From: Salirhabdus salicampi
GTDB taxonomy: Bacteria > Bacillota > Bacilli > Bacillales > Alkalibacillaceae
Assembly: GCF_024259515.1 (NCBI RefSeq)
Contig: NZ_JANBWE010000001.1
Coordinates: 868,001-932,000 of the forward strand
Length of the DNA stretch: 64,000 nt
Direction of reading: 5' to 3'
Made by a program: the position numbers and the translations under genes. The notes under the pieces were generated by a model. That model saw only the letters and a list, made by a program, of their open reading frames with translations, had not been told where the DNA came from and searched no databases. Shown here in pieces: positions 44,987-53,307 of this stretch (position 1 is the first letter of the stretch; every line of letters begins with the position of its first letter).

Positions 44987-45622
44987 ATGCAAGAACAATC
45001 ATTGTCAGGCATACGCTTTTTGATAAAGTTAATTACTCAATACGCAAAGATTCACGAGAGAACCATTGGTAGCACTGCTGAGGAGTACATTAGGCAATTG
45101 GGCATCAGACAAGGTGAATGGATAGAGTCATTTTATAGTGACAAAAGCGAAGATTGGTCTGTCGAAAAATACGCGGATATTATTGTCGATTTGAAAAACT
45201 CAATCGGTGGCCATTTCACAATCAAAGAAGTACATCCAGACCATGTGGTTGTAAAGGCTACTGGCTGTCCTTTTGGTGAAGCGGTAAAAGAAGCTCCTCA
45301 CCTTTGTAAAATGACGTCAAGTGTATTTGGTGGTATGGCAGCAAGAAGGTTTGGCTATGGGATGGTCAGTCTACGAAAACGAATTGCAGTGGGTGATAAC
45401 GGTTGTGAAGTGGCGGTATATTTTAAGCCAACGGATAAAGAAGAAGGAGACATATATAAGGATCTTCCGATTACGCCTGAAAATGGGAACCCGTTTGAGT
45501 GGGAGGAAGATACAATTACATTGTTACATGAAAACTTAAAACGAAGTGATGACATGATTCAAGATTTACTTGAAGAAATAGAGCATTTACGTGCGAAAGT
45601 AAAAGAAACAGACGTTCAATAG
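44987..45622 (+). CDS. Possible methanogen-output-domain (MetOD1) protein
   Basis: The 211-residue soluble protein has a helical N-terminus, a middle domain with VHPDHVVVKATGCPFGEAVKEAPHLCKMTSSVFGG, and a helical C-terminal tail (near 170-205). The cysteines in GCPFG, HLCKMTS and NGCEVAVYF are spaced as in the methanogen output domain 1 / V4R-like group, thought to be sensory. AGAGGGAG precedes ATG 44987. The domain name is from memory of the pattern; the function is unknown. Confidence 0.55.
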   Translation: MQEQSLSGIRFLIKLITQYAKIHERTIGSTAEEYIRQLGIRQGEWIESFYSDKSEDWSVEKYADIIVDLKNSIGGHFTIKEVHPDHVVVKATGCPFGEAVKEAPHLCKMTSSVFGGMAARRFGYGMVSLRKRIAVGDNGCEVAVYFKPTDKEEGDIYKDLPITPENGNPFEWEEDTITLLHENLKRSDDMIQDLLEEIEHLRAKVKETDVQ

Positions 45623-45623
45623 C

Positions 45624-45764
45624 TTAGTCAATTTGATCGTTTTCGTTTTGATCAGGTAATGGGTCAATTGTATGCTCGTATGAGTAACCTTTTGATATCG
45701 CCATTAAACTTAACGCCAAGATGATAATAATGATAAAAATGGATAAAATAATAATAAACAACAT
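45624..45764 (-). CDS. ytzI: Small membrane protein, YtzI-like
   Basis: This 46-residue protein on the minus strand starts at ATG 45764 with AAAGGAG nine bases upstream. It has one very hydrophobic helix (residues 3-23, mostly Ile and Leu) and a short tail KGYSYEHTIDPLPDQ. The HTIDPL tail matches the YtzI family of Bacillaceae, of unknown role. It is convergent with the gene before it. Confidence 0.75.
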   Translation of the reverse strand: MLFIIILSIFIIIIILALSLMAISKGYSYEHTIDPLPDQNENDQID

Positions 45765-45872
45765 GGGAGACAACTCCTTTTTCAATATGTCATAATGGAT
45801 TCAATATGGTGTACAAGCCATTACAGTATATCAGAATTCGATTTGTTCGTCTTTAGAATTGGAGGTTTATCA

Positions 45873-46400
45873 TTGGGACAGTTAACAGGTAAGAAAGTCA
45901 TTCAAATTGTAAGCGATGATTTTGAGGATTTGGAATTATGGTATCCAGTGCTTCGTCTTCGTGAGGAAGGGGCAGAAGTACATTTAGTCGGTAAGGAAGC
46001 GAATCATACATACGTTGGAAAATATGGAGTCCCTGTCGTATCAGATTATCACTTTGATGAAATTAACCCTTCAAATTATGATGCGATATTAGTACCTGGG
46101 GGATGGTCGCCAGATAAGTTAAGGCGTTTTGATTCTGTTTTAAACATGGTAAAATCCATGAATGAAAAGAAGAAACCGATTGGGCAGATATGCCATGCGG
46201 GTTGGGTGTTAATCTCTGCAAATATATTACATGGTAAAAGGGTCACGAGTACGCCTGGAATTAAAGATGATATGATGAACGCAGGAGCTACATGGGTTAA
46301 TGAGCCTGTAGTCGTAGATGGCCATCTCGTATCAAGTCGCCGGCCACCAGATTTACCTGATTACATGAAAGAGTTCATTCGTGTTTTAGCAGGAGAATAA
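45873..46400 (+). CDS. DJ-1/PfpI family protein
   Basis: The 175-residue protein has KKVIQIVSDDFEDLELWYPVLRL with the conserved Glu/Asp, ILVPGGWSPDKLRR and the nucleophile elbow GQICHAGWVLISA with its cysteine and following histidine. This matches PfpI/YraA-type general stress proteins, reported as deglycases or chaperones. Start TTG 45873 has GGAGGT at six bases; longer in-frame starts have none. Confidence 0.87.
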   Translation: MGQLTGKKVIQIVSDDFEDLELWYPVLRLREEGAEVHLVGKEANHTYVGKYGVPVVSDYHFDEINPSNYDAILVPGGWSPDKLRRFDSVLNMVKSMNEKKKPIGQICHAGWVLISANILHGKRVTSTPGIKDDMMNAGATWVNEPVVVDGHLVSSRRPPDLPDYMKEFIRVLAGE

Positions 46401-46409
46401 ATAGTACAA

Positions 46410-46440
46410 AAAGACTACCTATAGATAGGTAGTCTTTGTC
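46410..46440 (+). terminator. Terminator of the DJ-1/PfpI gene
   Basis: A 12-bp perfect stem (46410-46421 with 46426-46437), loop TAGA, ends in a T-rich stretch. Confidence 0.88.
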
Positions 46441-46555
46441 TTATTGCGAGTTCTTTTGTCGTATTTGAAAAAATTAATTGAGCATATGTTTTAAAAGAAA
46501 ACGGAGAGGGTAAAGAAATAGAGGCATATGTATGTGACTTAGGGAGGAAAAGGCC

Positions 46556-47986
46556 ATGTTTGTCAAACCTACTACCAATACAACAATAAGTGATCCAATG
46601 AATTTTGAGCAAATCATTGATCAAGTTCTAAGCGGAATCTTAATTATGAGTAAACAACAAATTATCTATGCCAACTCTTATTTCTTCCATATAATTGGAC
46701 AGAACTTAGGTGCTGATTTTCAATGGAAGGACTTTATACATCCGGAGGATTATGAACTTTTCGAGTACCACCTTGAAAAAGTTATCTACCATAAAGAAAC
46801 AACAGATTTAATAGAATTGAAATTACTAAAAAATGACGGAACTTTCATAGATGTAGAAATGTATTTTACTCCTTATTTATACGAAAACCATACATATGCC
46901 TTAGCATACCTCCGTGATATAACAATTCGAAAACGTTATGAACACGCTTTGAAAAAAAGCGAACAAAAGTATCGCATGTTAAGTGAGAACATGTCTGATG
47001 TAGTAAGTGAACAACTGTTTAATGGAACTTGGACATATATATCTCCAGTGAGTCAGGATGTATTCGGCTACCCAAGGGAAGAGCTGATTGGACAAACCAT
47101 TTTTGAGTACATATATGATGATGATGTTGAAAAAATAAAAAAAGCTTATTTGGAAATGGAAGAACGGGGAAGCCCAAAAACGATATATTACCGATTTAAA
47201 CTAAAGAATGGTAAATACTTGTGGGTCGAAAACAAATTAAAGCTTACAAAGGTAATCAAAGAAAAGCGTCTCATTTCTTACATAAGAGATATCTCCGATC
47301 AAATTGAAACGGAAAAAAGATTAAAACAGTCAGAAAAACTTGCCATTATAGGGGAGTTAAGTGCAGGGGTCGTTCACGAAATGAGAAATCCACTTACATC
47401 TATAAAAGGGTTTCTTCAACTGATGGAGGCAGGTACGATAAAACAGGACGACTATATTAAAATTATTAAAGCAGAAATAAATCGTATGGAAAAAATTGCG
47501 AATGATTTGCTATCCTTTTCAAAACCGAAAGACACACTTGCACCTTTAAATATCAATCAGCTCATAAGTGAAGTTGTTTTATTAATGAATGGACACACGT
47601 TAAATCGAAACATTAATATTCAATGGGAACCAACTCTGGACCATATTTACGTACTTGGCGAGTCAACACAACTCAAACAAGTTTTTATTAATTTGATTAA
47701 AAATGCGATCGAAGCAATCGATAAAAACGGAAACATAAACATTCAATCTACAGTAAAAGAACAAATGATTATTTTGGACATTATCGATGATGGATGTGGC
47801 ATTCCAGAACATATGCTTGACAAGTTAGGGTGCTCATTTCATACAACGAAGGATAAAGGAACCGGATTAGGACTTATGCTTACTTATAAATTAATAGAAC
47901 ATCATGGAGGCTCAATTAAGGTGAATAGTGAAGAAGGAGTAGGGACAACTTTTTCGATTAGCTTACCATTATACGACAGCCAATGA
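46556..47986 (+). CDS. Cytoplasmic PAS-PAS sensor histidine kinase, KinE/KinA-like
   Basis: The 476-residue soluble kinase has two PAS domains (about 15-130 and 140-255, the first with a PAC-like LAYLRDITIRKR) and a kinase core with the H-box GVVHEMRNPLTSIKGFLQL (phospho-His 274), NLIKNAIEAI, DDGCGIP and GTGLGLML. No membrane segment. It resembles the sporulation kinases that feed Spo0F, and no response regulator is adjacent. AGGGAGG precedes ATG 46556. Confidence 0.85.
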   Translation: MFVKPTTNTTISDPMNFEQIIDQVLSGILIMSKQQIIYANSYFFHIIGQNLGADFQWKDFIHPEDYELFEYHLEKVIYHKETTDLIELKLLKNDGTFIDVEMYFTPYLYENHTYALAYLRDITIRKRYEHALKKSEQKYRMLSENMSDVVSEQLFNGTWTYISPVSQDVFGYPREELIGQTIFEYIYDDDVEKIKKAYLEMEERGSPKTIYYRFKLKNGKYLWVENKLKLTKVIKEKRLISYIRDISDQIETEKRLKQSEKLAIIGELSAGVVHEMRNPLTSIKGFLQLMEAGTIKQDDYIKIIKAEINRMEKIANDLLSFSKPKDTLAPLNINQLISEVVLLMNGHTLNRNINIQWEPTLDHIYVLGESTQLKQVFINLIKNAIEAIDKNGNINIQSTVKEQMIILDIIDDGCGIPEHMLDKLGCSFHTTKDKGTGLGLMLTYKLIEHHGGSIKVNSEEGVGTTFSISLPLYDSQ

Positions 47987-48003
47987 GAATACAGATAAAA
48001 TGT

Positions 48004-48033
48004 AAAAGTTCACAGTGATGTGGACTTTTTTTA
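48004..48033 (+). terminator. Terminator of the PAS kinase gene
   Basis: AAAAGTTCACA at 48004-48014 pairs with TGTGGACTTTT at 48019-48029 (one G-T pair), loop GTGA, then T residues. Confidence 0.83.
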
Positions 48034-48140
48034 AATGTAGAATGTTCGGAAAATTCTTTACTTTATATTACGAAACTAGTATAATTTACCTGCTGCTTAC
48101 GTGTTAAAAACTTTAAATTATGAAATGGAGAGCGTAAACA

Positions 48141-48914
48141 ATGATGGCAATAAAAGACCCTGAAAACCATCTTAAGAAAATTCGAGATGTAACCCTTTTT
48201 CAAATGAATAAGGAGCAATACTTGATGATTGCTTGCCATTCTAATGCTGGAATGGGGAATAAGGCAGCTGACTTCGTCAATGTTCCAGAAGAAAGTATTG
48301 CGCAATTTGCAGTACGTGATCCTTTATTTGAAATAATTGCGCTACGCGGAAAACCTTTTTATATAAATGAATCATTAACAGTAGAATTTGACCCTACAGG
48401 GAAGAAAATATCTGAAGCGATTAAAGATTATGTTTGTGAGTCAGGCATTACGGACGATATACAATTTTCTTGTAGTACGGAAGATTATATACCAACGATT
48501 CAAACAGGGATTGGTATTACGGTTCTAGGTTTGGTAAATATTAAGGATTTTCAAACAGCTAGAACTGAACATGGAGATGTACTTGCTGTTGTCGGGAAAC
48601 CTAAGTGTAATCTCCATGACAAAGTGAATATTGATGATCAGGATATTATTTCATTAAGTGAGATAAATTTGATACACAAATTGCCCTATGTGCATGATAT
48701 ATTCCCAGTTGGTGCAAAAGGAATACAACATGAATTAGATCGATTTACGGTTGAAACAAATTTAGAGATTTTATTGGAAGGACAGGGAGAAATAGATTTT
48801 CAGGCATCTGCCGGCTTCTCAACCTGTGTAATCATATCCTTACCAAGATCGCAAGTTACGAATCTTAGGAACTATATTCAATCACCAGTAAACATCATTG
48901 GTAGCATTAAATAA
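48141..48914 (+). CDS. AIR-synthase-fold protein, possibly alpha-ribazole kinase
   Basis: The 257-residue protein resembles the PurM/ThiL/HypE (AIR synthase) superfamily: SNAGMGNKAADFVNV and AQFAVRDPLFEIIALRGKPFYI in the N-terminal ATP-binding part, and FSCSTEDYIPTIQTGIGITVLG followed by HGDVLAVVGKPK in the middle. This pattern recalls CblS, the alpha-ribazole kinase for cobamide salvage in Listeria and Geobacillus. No cobalamin genes are nearby, so this is tentative. ATG 48141 follows GGAGAG. Confidence 0.5.
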   Translation: MMAIKDPENHLKKIRDVTLFQMNKEQYLMIACHSNAGMGNKAADFVNVPEESIAQFAVRDPLFEIIALRGKPFYINESLTVEFDPTGKKISEAIKDYVCESGITDDIQFSCSTEDYIPTIQTGIGITVLGLVNIKDFQTARTEHGDVLAVVGKPKCNLHDKVNIDDQDIISLSEINLIHKLPYVHDIFPVGAKGIQHELDRFTVETNLEILLEGQGEIDFQASAGFSTCVIISLPRSQVTNLRNYIQSPVNIIGSIK

Positions 48915-48925
48915 AGATAATAAAT

Positions 48926-48962
48926 ACCCCTCCTTCTACGTGTCTATAGAAAGGAGGGGTTC
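48926..48962 (+). terminator. Bidirectional terminator
   Basis: ACCCCTCCTT at 48926-48935 pairs with AAGGAGGGGT at 48951-48960; the loop can pair further. It lies between the AIR-synthase-like gene and the convergent msrA. Confidence 0.75.
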
Positions 48963-48967
48963 GTTCG

Positions 48968-49498
48968 TTATTTTTCCCAATGTTTTTCAATAAATTGATC
49001 ACGACCAGATTTCGCACGGTCTTCTAAGTATTCTGTTTCATTTTTTTTGTAAAAATGCTGATGATATCCTTCTGCAGGATAAAAAGGTGCTGCAGGTAAT
49101 ATTTTTGTCACAATCGGTTGGTTAAATTTCCCGCTTTCTGCTATTTCACGTTTTGTTTGTTCTGCTAATTGTTTTTGCTTTTCATTATGATAGAAGATGG
49201 CTGTACGATATTGAGGTCCTCTATCGTGAAATTGACCACCATCATCAGTAGGATCAATCTGCTGCCAATAAATTTCTAACAGTTTTTCATATGGGAAAAG
49301 CTCTGGGTTGAATGTAATTTGCACAACTTCATAATGGCCTGTTTCTCCGGTTTTTACTTGCTCATAGGTAGGGTTATCAATATGTCCTCCGCTGTATCCG
49401 GAGACAACTTCCTCGATACCTTCCCACTCGTCGAAAGGTTTAACCATACACCAGAAACATCCACCTGCAAATGTTGCCTTTTCTAGTTCTTTACCCAT
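48968..49498 (-). CDS. msrA: Peptide methionine (S)-sulfoxide reductase
   Basis: The 176-residue MsrA has the catalytic GGCFWC (Cys14) at its N-terminus, [28 protein letters not shown] and [20 protein letters not shown]. It repairs oxidised methionine. The second cysteine is at 17 (GCFWC); no C-terminal resolving pair is present. No MsrB domain is fused. AAGGAGAATG precedes the ATG on the complement. Confidence 0.95.
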   Translation of the reverse strand: MGKELEKATFAGGCFWCMVKPFDEWEGIEEVVSGYSGGHIDNPTYEQVKTGETGHYEVVQITFNPELFPYEKLLEIYWQQIDPTDDGGQFHDRGPQYRTAIFYHNEKQKQLAEQTKREIAESGKFNQPIVTKILPAAPFYPAEGYHQHFYKKNETEYLEDRAKSGRDQFIEKHWEK

Positions 49499-49677
49499 CT
49501 GTCATTCTCCTTGTCGTAGTTTTTATTTGTTATCATATCATTGGATAATAATCGGGAGCAACTTTCACAGTCGCATTTTATAGAATTAATTTAGAAGAAC
49601 TGTCATGATATAGTAGTATTCTAGGTTCGTCCATGTCATAATATATAAATAGAGTAGTATATTAGAGGAGGATACAT

Positions 49678-51003
49678 ATGGAAGATTACAAGGTGAACTT
49701 GGAAAGCACATCTACTAGAAATAGTGTCCAACGAAGTCTCCGTTTTAAAATTACTATAACCATTATCATTAGCTTACTCATAAGTTCGCCCATTTCGGCG
49801 ATTTTAAATAAATTGATTGGTCAATATATAAGTGGACAAATTGGTGTTTTCGTGAATACAGTTGTTACATTATGTATCTCCACAGCTGTGTTATCAATCT
49901 TTGTTCAATACATTATCATCAAACCATTAAAACAACTTGTTCATTCTACGCAAAGGTTAGCAAAAGGAGACATGTCCACGACAATTAAAGTGAACACGAA
50001 AGATGAAATAGGTGAATTAGCAATGGCTATGAATGATATGAAAGCTAATTTACATGAAATTATTCATAACGTATCGAAGGCAGCAGAGACAGTATCTCGT
50101 CAAAGTAATGAATTAACGAGATCAGCTGAAGAAGTGAAGGAAGGTAGTCGTCAAATCGCTTCTACGATGCAAGAACTTTCGTCAGGATCGGAAGCCCAAG
50201 CAAGTAGTGCAACTCACCTACGGGATGTCATGGAAACATTACATGATAAAATTGAACAAGTGGAAGAGAATGGACAAATGATTGCAACTACATCTGAAAA
50301 AGTACTGGTTAATAGTAGTGAAGGCACAAAATTAATGAATTCCTCTGTTGAACAAATGAATAATATAGATCGGATTGTTCGGGATGCTGTCGAGAAGGTG
50401 CATGGATTAGATCAACAAACTCAACAAATAACACAGTTAATTCAAGTAATTCGAGACATTGCCGACCAAACAAATTTACTTTCATTGAACGCAGCGATTG
50501 AAGCAGCAAGAGCAGGTGAACATGGTAAAGGATTTGCCGTAGTTGCAGATGAAGTACGCAAATTATCTGAACAAGTAACCTATTCTGTAAAAGATATATC
50601 GTATATCGTTCATAACATCCAAGCTGAATCTGAAGTAGTCGTAGAGTCCTTACAAAAAAGTTATGATGAAGTAAATGAAGGAACGAAACAAATATCCTTA
50701 ACAGGTAAAACGTTTGATGATATAAATGAAGCAATAAGTGGAATGGCTCCAAAAATTCAAATGATTTCGACAAACTTAAAAGATATTTTAAGTAGTAGCA
50801 ATGATATGAATCAATCTATTGAGGAAGTAGCCTCTGTTGCAGAAGAGGCGGCCGCTGGAATTGAGCAGACAGCAGCGTCATCACAGCAATCAAGCAGCTC
50901 AATGGAGGAAATTTCACGTAGTGCAGAGGAACTAACTACATTAGCTGAACAATTAAAAAATAGAATGAAGTTATTTCGACTTCATAATGGAAAAAGAGAC
51001 TGA
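49678..51003 (+). CDS. Methyl-accepting chemotaxis protein
   Basis: The 441-residue receptor has an N-terminal membrane helix (about 22-43), a very short middle, a second helix (about 58-82), a HAMP domain ([18 protein letters not shown] to [10 protein letters not shown]) and a long signalling domain with the tip [39 protein letters not shown]. With almost no outer ligand domain, it probably senses something in or near the membrane or the cytoplasm. AGAGGAGG precedes ATG 49678. Confidence 0.92.
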   Translation: MEDYKVNLESTSTRNSVQRSLRFKITITIIISLLISSPISAILNKLIGQYISGQIGVFVNTVVTLCISTAVLSIFVQYIIIKPLKQLVHSTQRLAKGDMSTTIKVNTKDEIGELAMAMNDMKANLHEIIHNVSKAAETVSRQSNELTRSAEEVKEGSRQIASTMQELSSGSEAQASSATHLRDVMETLHDKIEQVEENGQMIATTSEKVLVNSSEGTKLMNSSVEQMNNIDRIVRDAVEKVHGLDQQTQQITQLIQVIRDIADQTNLLSLNAAIEAARAGEHGKGFAVVADEVRKLSEQVTYSVKDISYIVHNIQAESEVVVESLQKSYDEVNEGTKQISLTGKTFDDINEAISGMAPKIQMISTNLKDILSSSNDMNQSIEEVASVAEEAAAGIEQTAASSQQSSSSMEEISRSAEELTTLAEQLKNRMKLFRLHNGKRD

Positions 51004-51024
51004 TATTGATCAGTCTCTTTTTAT
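50991..51024 (+). terminator. Terminator of the chemotaxis receptor gene
   Basis: AAAAAGAGACTGA at 50991-51003 pairs with TCAGTCTCTTTTT at 51010-51022, loop of six. It overlaps the end of the gene and can also serve the convergent gene at 51028. Confidence 0.88.
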
Positions 51025-51027
51025 TCT

Positions 51028-51333
51028 TTAGTACTTTTTCCCTTTTCCTTTTTGCTTATCTACTAAATCTAATACGTTATCAAATTTGAACTGTAATAAA
51101 ATTTGTTTTTTTACGATTGTTTTAAGCATGTCGTTAACATTGTCGTTAACTTTCATTAAATCTTTCCAGTCGCAATTGCCTTTAATGGCTTTTTGCAACT
51201 TTTCTCCTTCTGCGTTCATGATGTGAGAAAGGCTAATTTCTTCTAAAGCAATAGAGCTTAATAGAAGATTGACGACCTCTTCATCATCAAGGTCAATTTT
51301 TGGTTCGATATCATCGATATTTGGCATTCCCAT
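51028..51333 (-). CDS. Small acidic protein of unknown function
   Basis: The 101-residue protein has an acidic helical N-terminal half (IEPKIDLDDEEVVNLLLSS, then ALEEISLSHIMNAEGEKLQKA) and a lysine-rich end. The segment ALEEISLSHIMNAEGEKLQ is the type I associate with small repeated proteins of spore-formers, possibly spore-surface related, but I cannot name the family. AAGGGGGAAG precedes the ATG on the complement. Confidence 0.6.
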   Translation of the reverse strand: MGMPNIDDIEPKIDLDDEEVVNLLLSSIALEEISLSHIMNAEGEKLQKAIKGNCDWKDLMKVNDNVNDMLKTIVKKQILLQFKFDNVLDLVDKQKGKGKKY

Positions 51334-51545
51334 TCTTTCTTCCCCCTTATTAAAGTATTCAATATACCATATGCAAAATATAACCTTATGTTTGGATAAA
51401 TAGAGTAAGTCACTTTCCTTAATTAACTGTAAAAGTGTTAAATTTATGAAATATAATTATATGCAAAAAAATAAAATAGTCATGAATGTTTACCAAAAAT
51501 AAGAAAAAAATATATGTAACTAAAGAAAGTAAAAGAGGTGAAAAC

Positions 51546-52109
51546 ATGAGCTTAGTTTGGAATTCATTGCTTCTTGTTATTGCAGGAGTTCTTCTATTGC
51601 GTATAGCCGGAAGAAAATCGATCTCCCAAATGACATTGGCCCAAACGGTAGTAATGATTTCTATCGGTTCTATAATTATTCAACCAATCATTGAAACGAG
51701 TGTATGGAGAACACTTGTTGCATCAGCAATTTTTATTGGAACACTAATTATAATGGAATATTTACAATTAAAATTTAATATTGTAGAGAAGTTTATTACA
51801 GGCAAATCAAAAGTCATCATTGAAAACGGTAGTGTAAACGTGGAAAACTTAAAAAAGTTACGTTTCACTGTTGATCAGTTGGAAATGAGATTACGACAAC
51901 TAGGCATCACCAAAATTGCGGATGTAAAAGTTGCTACTCTAGAACCAAATGGTCAGATTGGGTATGAATTAATCGATGATGCAAAGCCATTAACAGTCGG
52001 AGAGTTTAAAAAAATCATGACCAATTATAGTCCTAAGGTTAACAACGAAAATATTTTCAGCGAAATAGAGGAAGGTCATTCAAAACAAAACCCAGATTAT
52101 CTGCAATAA
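51546..52109 (+). CDS. DUF421 membrane protein (YetF-like)
   Basis: The 187-residue protein has about three membrane helices in residues 3-80 (VWNSLLLVIAGVLLLRIAGRKSISQMT, VVMISIGSIIIQPII, LVASAIFIGTLIIMEYL) and then the DUF421 cytoplasmic domain with GKSKVIIENGSVNVENLKKLRFTVDQLEMRLRQLGI. Family members such as YetF and YdfS occur in spore-formers. Start ATG 51546 follows AGAGGTG; codons 60 bases upstream in frame are not preceded by a site. Confidence 0.85.
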   Translation: MSLVWNSLLLVIAGVLLLRIAGRKSISQMTLAQTVVMISIGSIIIQPIIETSVWRTLVASAIFIGTLIIMEYLQLKFNIVEKFITGKSKVIIENGSVNVENLKKLRFTVDQLEMRLRQLGITKIADVKVATLEPNGQIGYELIDDAKPLTVGEFKKIMTNYSPKVNNENIFSEIEEGHSKQNPDYLQ

Positions 52110-52111
52110 CG

Positions 52112-52146
52112 AAAACAGCCATCTCATTATTGGATGGCTGTTTTTT
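52112..52146 (+). terminator. Terminator of the DUF421 gene
   Basis: A 12-bp stem (52112-52123 with 52133-52144) with a nine-base loop, followed by TT. Confidence 0.86.
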
Positions 52147-52246
52147 GCTTTTTTACAAATGTTCATGGACAATTATACATTCCCTTCTTACTGCGGACAT
52201 GTGTTACAATAAATAAGTAGATTTTTAAAGAGAGGAAGCGAATCGA

Positions 52247-53134
52247 TTGAATAATAACGATAAAGTAATGTTAGTAGATGGGATGGCTTTACTTTTTAGA
52301 GGATTCTTTGCCACCTCTTATTCTGGCAATTATATGAGAACAAGTACAGGTATGCCGACAAATGGCATTTACGCCTTTTTGAAATATTTCTTAAATGCAA
52401 TCGAGACGTTTCAACCGACCCATGTTATTTGTTGTTGGGATATGGGAAGTCGAACATTCCGTTCTGAGTTGTATAAGCCTTACAAAGCCAATCGCGCAGA
52501 ACCACCTGAAGAATTGATACCCCAATTTGATTTAGTTAAAGATGTAGTGGAATCTTTTGGGGTTCCTAATGTTGGCTTGGAAGGCTATGAAGCTGATGAT
52601 TGTATTGGCACCTTAAGTGAATCTTATCGGACTAATCATGATGTGCTTATTTTGACTGGGGATCAAGATATATTACAACTCGTAGATGAGCGAGTAGAAG
52701 TAGCTATTATGAAAAAAGGTCAAGGGAATTATAAAGTGTATAACACCCAAAACTTTCATGAGGAAAAGAATCTTTCACCAACGCAAATTGTCGATCTAAA
52801 AGGGTTGATGGGAGATACAAGTGATAATTATCCTGGTGTGAAAGGTGTAGGTGAAAAAACCGCACTTAAATTATTACACCAGTACCATACCGTCGAAAAT
52901 ATGTTAGCACATTTGGACGAATTGCCAAATGGAGTCCGAAAAAAAGTAAGTGAACACCTTGAAATGTTACATTTATCTAGAAAACTAGCAAAAATTTATT
53001 GTGACGTTCCTGTTAACTGTTCCCTCGAAGCGGCAAAATGGGATATGGATATCGAGAAAGTGTCACATAAGTTGCAAGAACTAGATATGAATTCGATGGT
53101 AAAATCTATCCAAAAGATAAAGTCTGTTGTGTAA
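52247..53134 (+). CDS. ypcP: 5'-3' exonuclease, YpcP/ExoIX-like
   Basis: The 295-residue protein is like the 5' nuclease domain of DNA polymerase I as a free protein. It has VMLVDGMALLFRGFFA with an active-site Asp, CCWDMGSRTFRSELYKPYKANRAE, LEGYEADDCIGTL, LILTGDQDILQLVD and LKGLMGDTSDNYPGVKGVGEKTALKLL (helix-hairpin-helix). It would remove RNA primers or flaps. The start is TTG 52247 with AGAGGAAG. It precedes the riboswitch region, but the latter has its own terminator. Confidence 0.9.
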   Translation: MNNNDKVMLVDGMALLFRGFFATSYSGNYMRTSTGMPTNGIYAFLKYFLNAIETFQPTHVICCWDMGSRTFRSELYKPYKANRAEPPEELIPQFDLVKDVVESFGVPNVGLEGYEADDCIGTLSESYRTNHDVLILTGDQDILQLVDERVEVAIMKKGQGNYKVYNTQNFHEEKNLSPTQIVDLKGLMGDTSDNYPGVKGVGEKTALKLLHQYHTVENMLAHLDELPNGVRKKVSEHLEMLHLSRKLAKIYCDVPVNCSLEAAKWDMDIEKVSHKLQELDMNSMVKSIQKIKSVV

Positions 53135-53160
53135 TGATTATTAGAAGGTTAAATATAGAG

Positions 53161-53240
53161 AAAAATGGCAAACCAGTAGAAATGCTGGGACGCAAAACTA
53201 CGGGTCTAAAGATGTTATCTATGATCGCCGGGTCGCCTCT
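53161..53240 (+). ncRNA. Cyclic di-GMP-I (GEMM-I) riboswitch aptamer
   Basis: The stretch holds the invariant parts of the class I c-di-GMP aptamer in order: GGCAAACC at 53167-53174, a GAAA tetraloop, GGGACGCAAA at about 53187-53196, CGGGTCTAA (tetraloop-receptor side) and CCGGGTCGCC at 53228-53237, with GGC pairing to GCC in P1. A terminator follows and the next gene encodes a c-di-GMP enzyme, which gives feedback logic. Confidence 0.92.
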
Positions 53241-53246
53241 TATGAG

Positions 53247-53282
53247 AAGACAACTGTCGACTTAAGGGCAGTTGTCTTTTTA
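53247..53282 (+). terminator. Riboswitch-linked terminator
   Basis: AAGACAACTG at 53247-53256 pairs with CAGTTGTCTT at 53269-53278 (12-base loop), then T residues. It lies between the aptamer and the GTG start at 53308 and is the likely expression platform. Confidence 0.88.
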
Positions 53283-53307
53283 TATCGCTTAAAAGGGAGA
53301 GAACATT

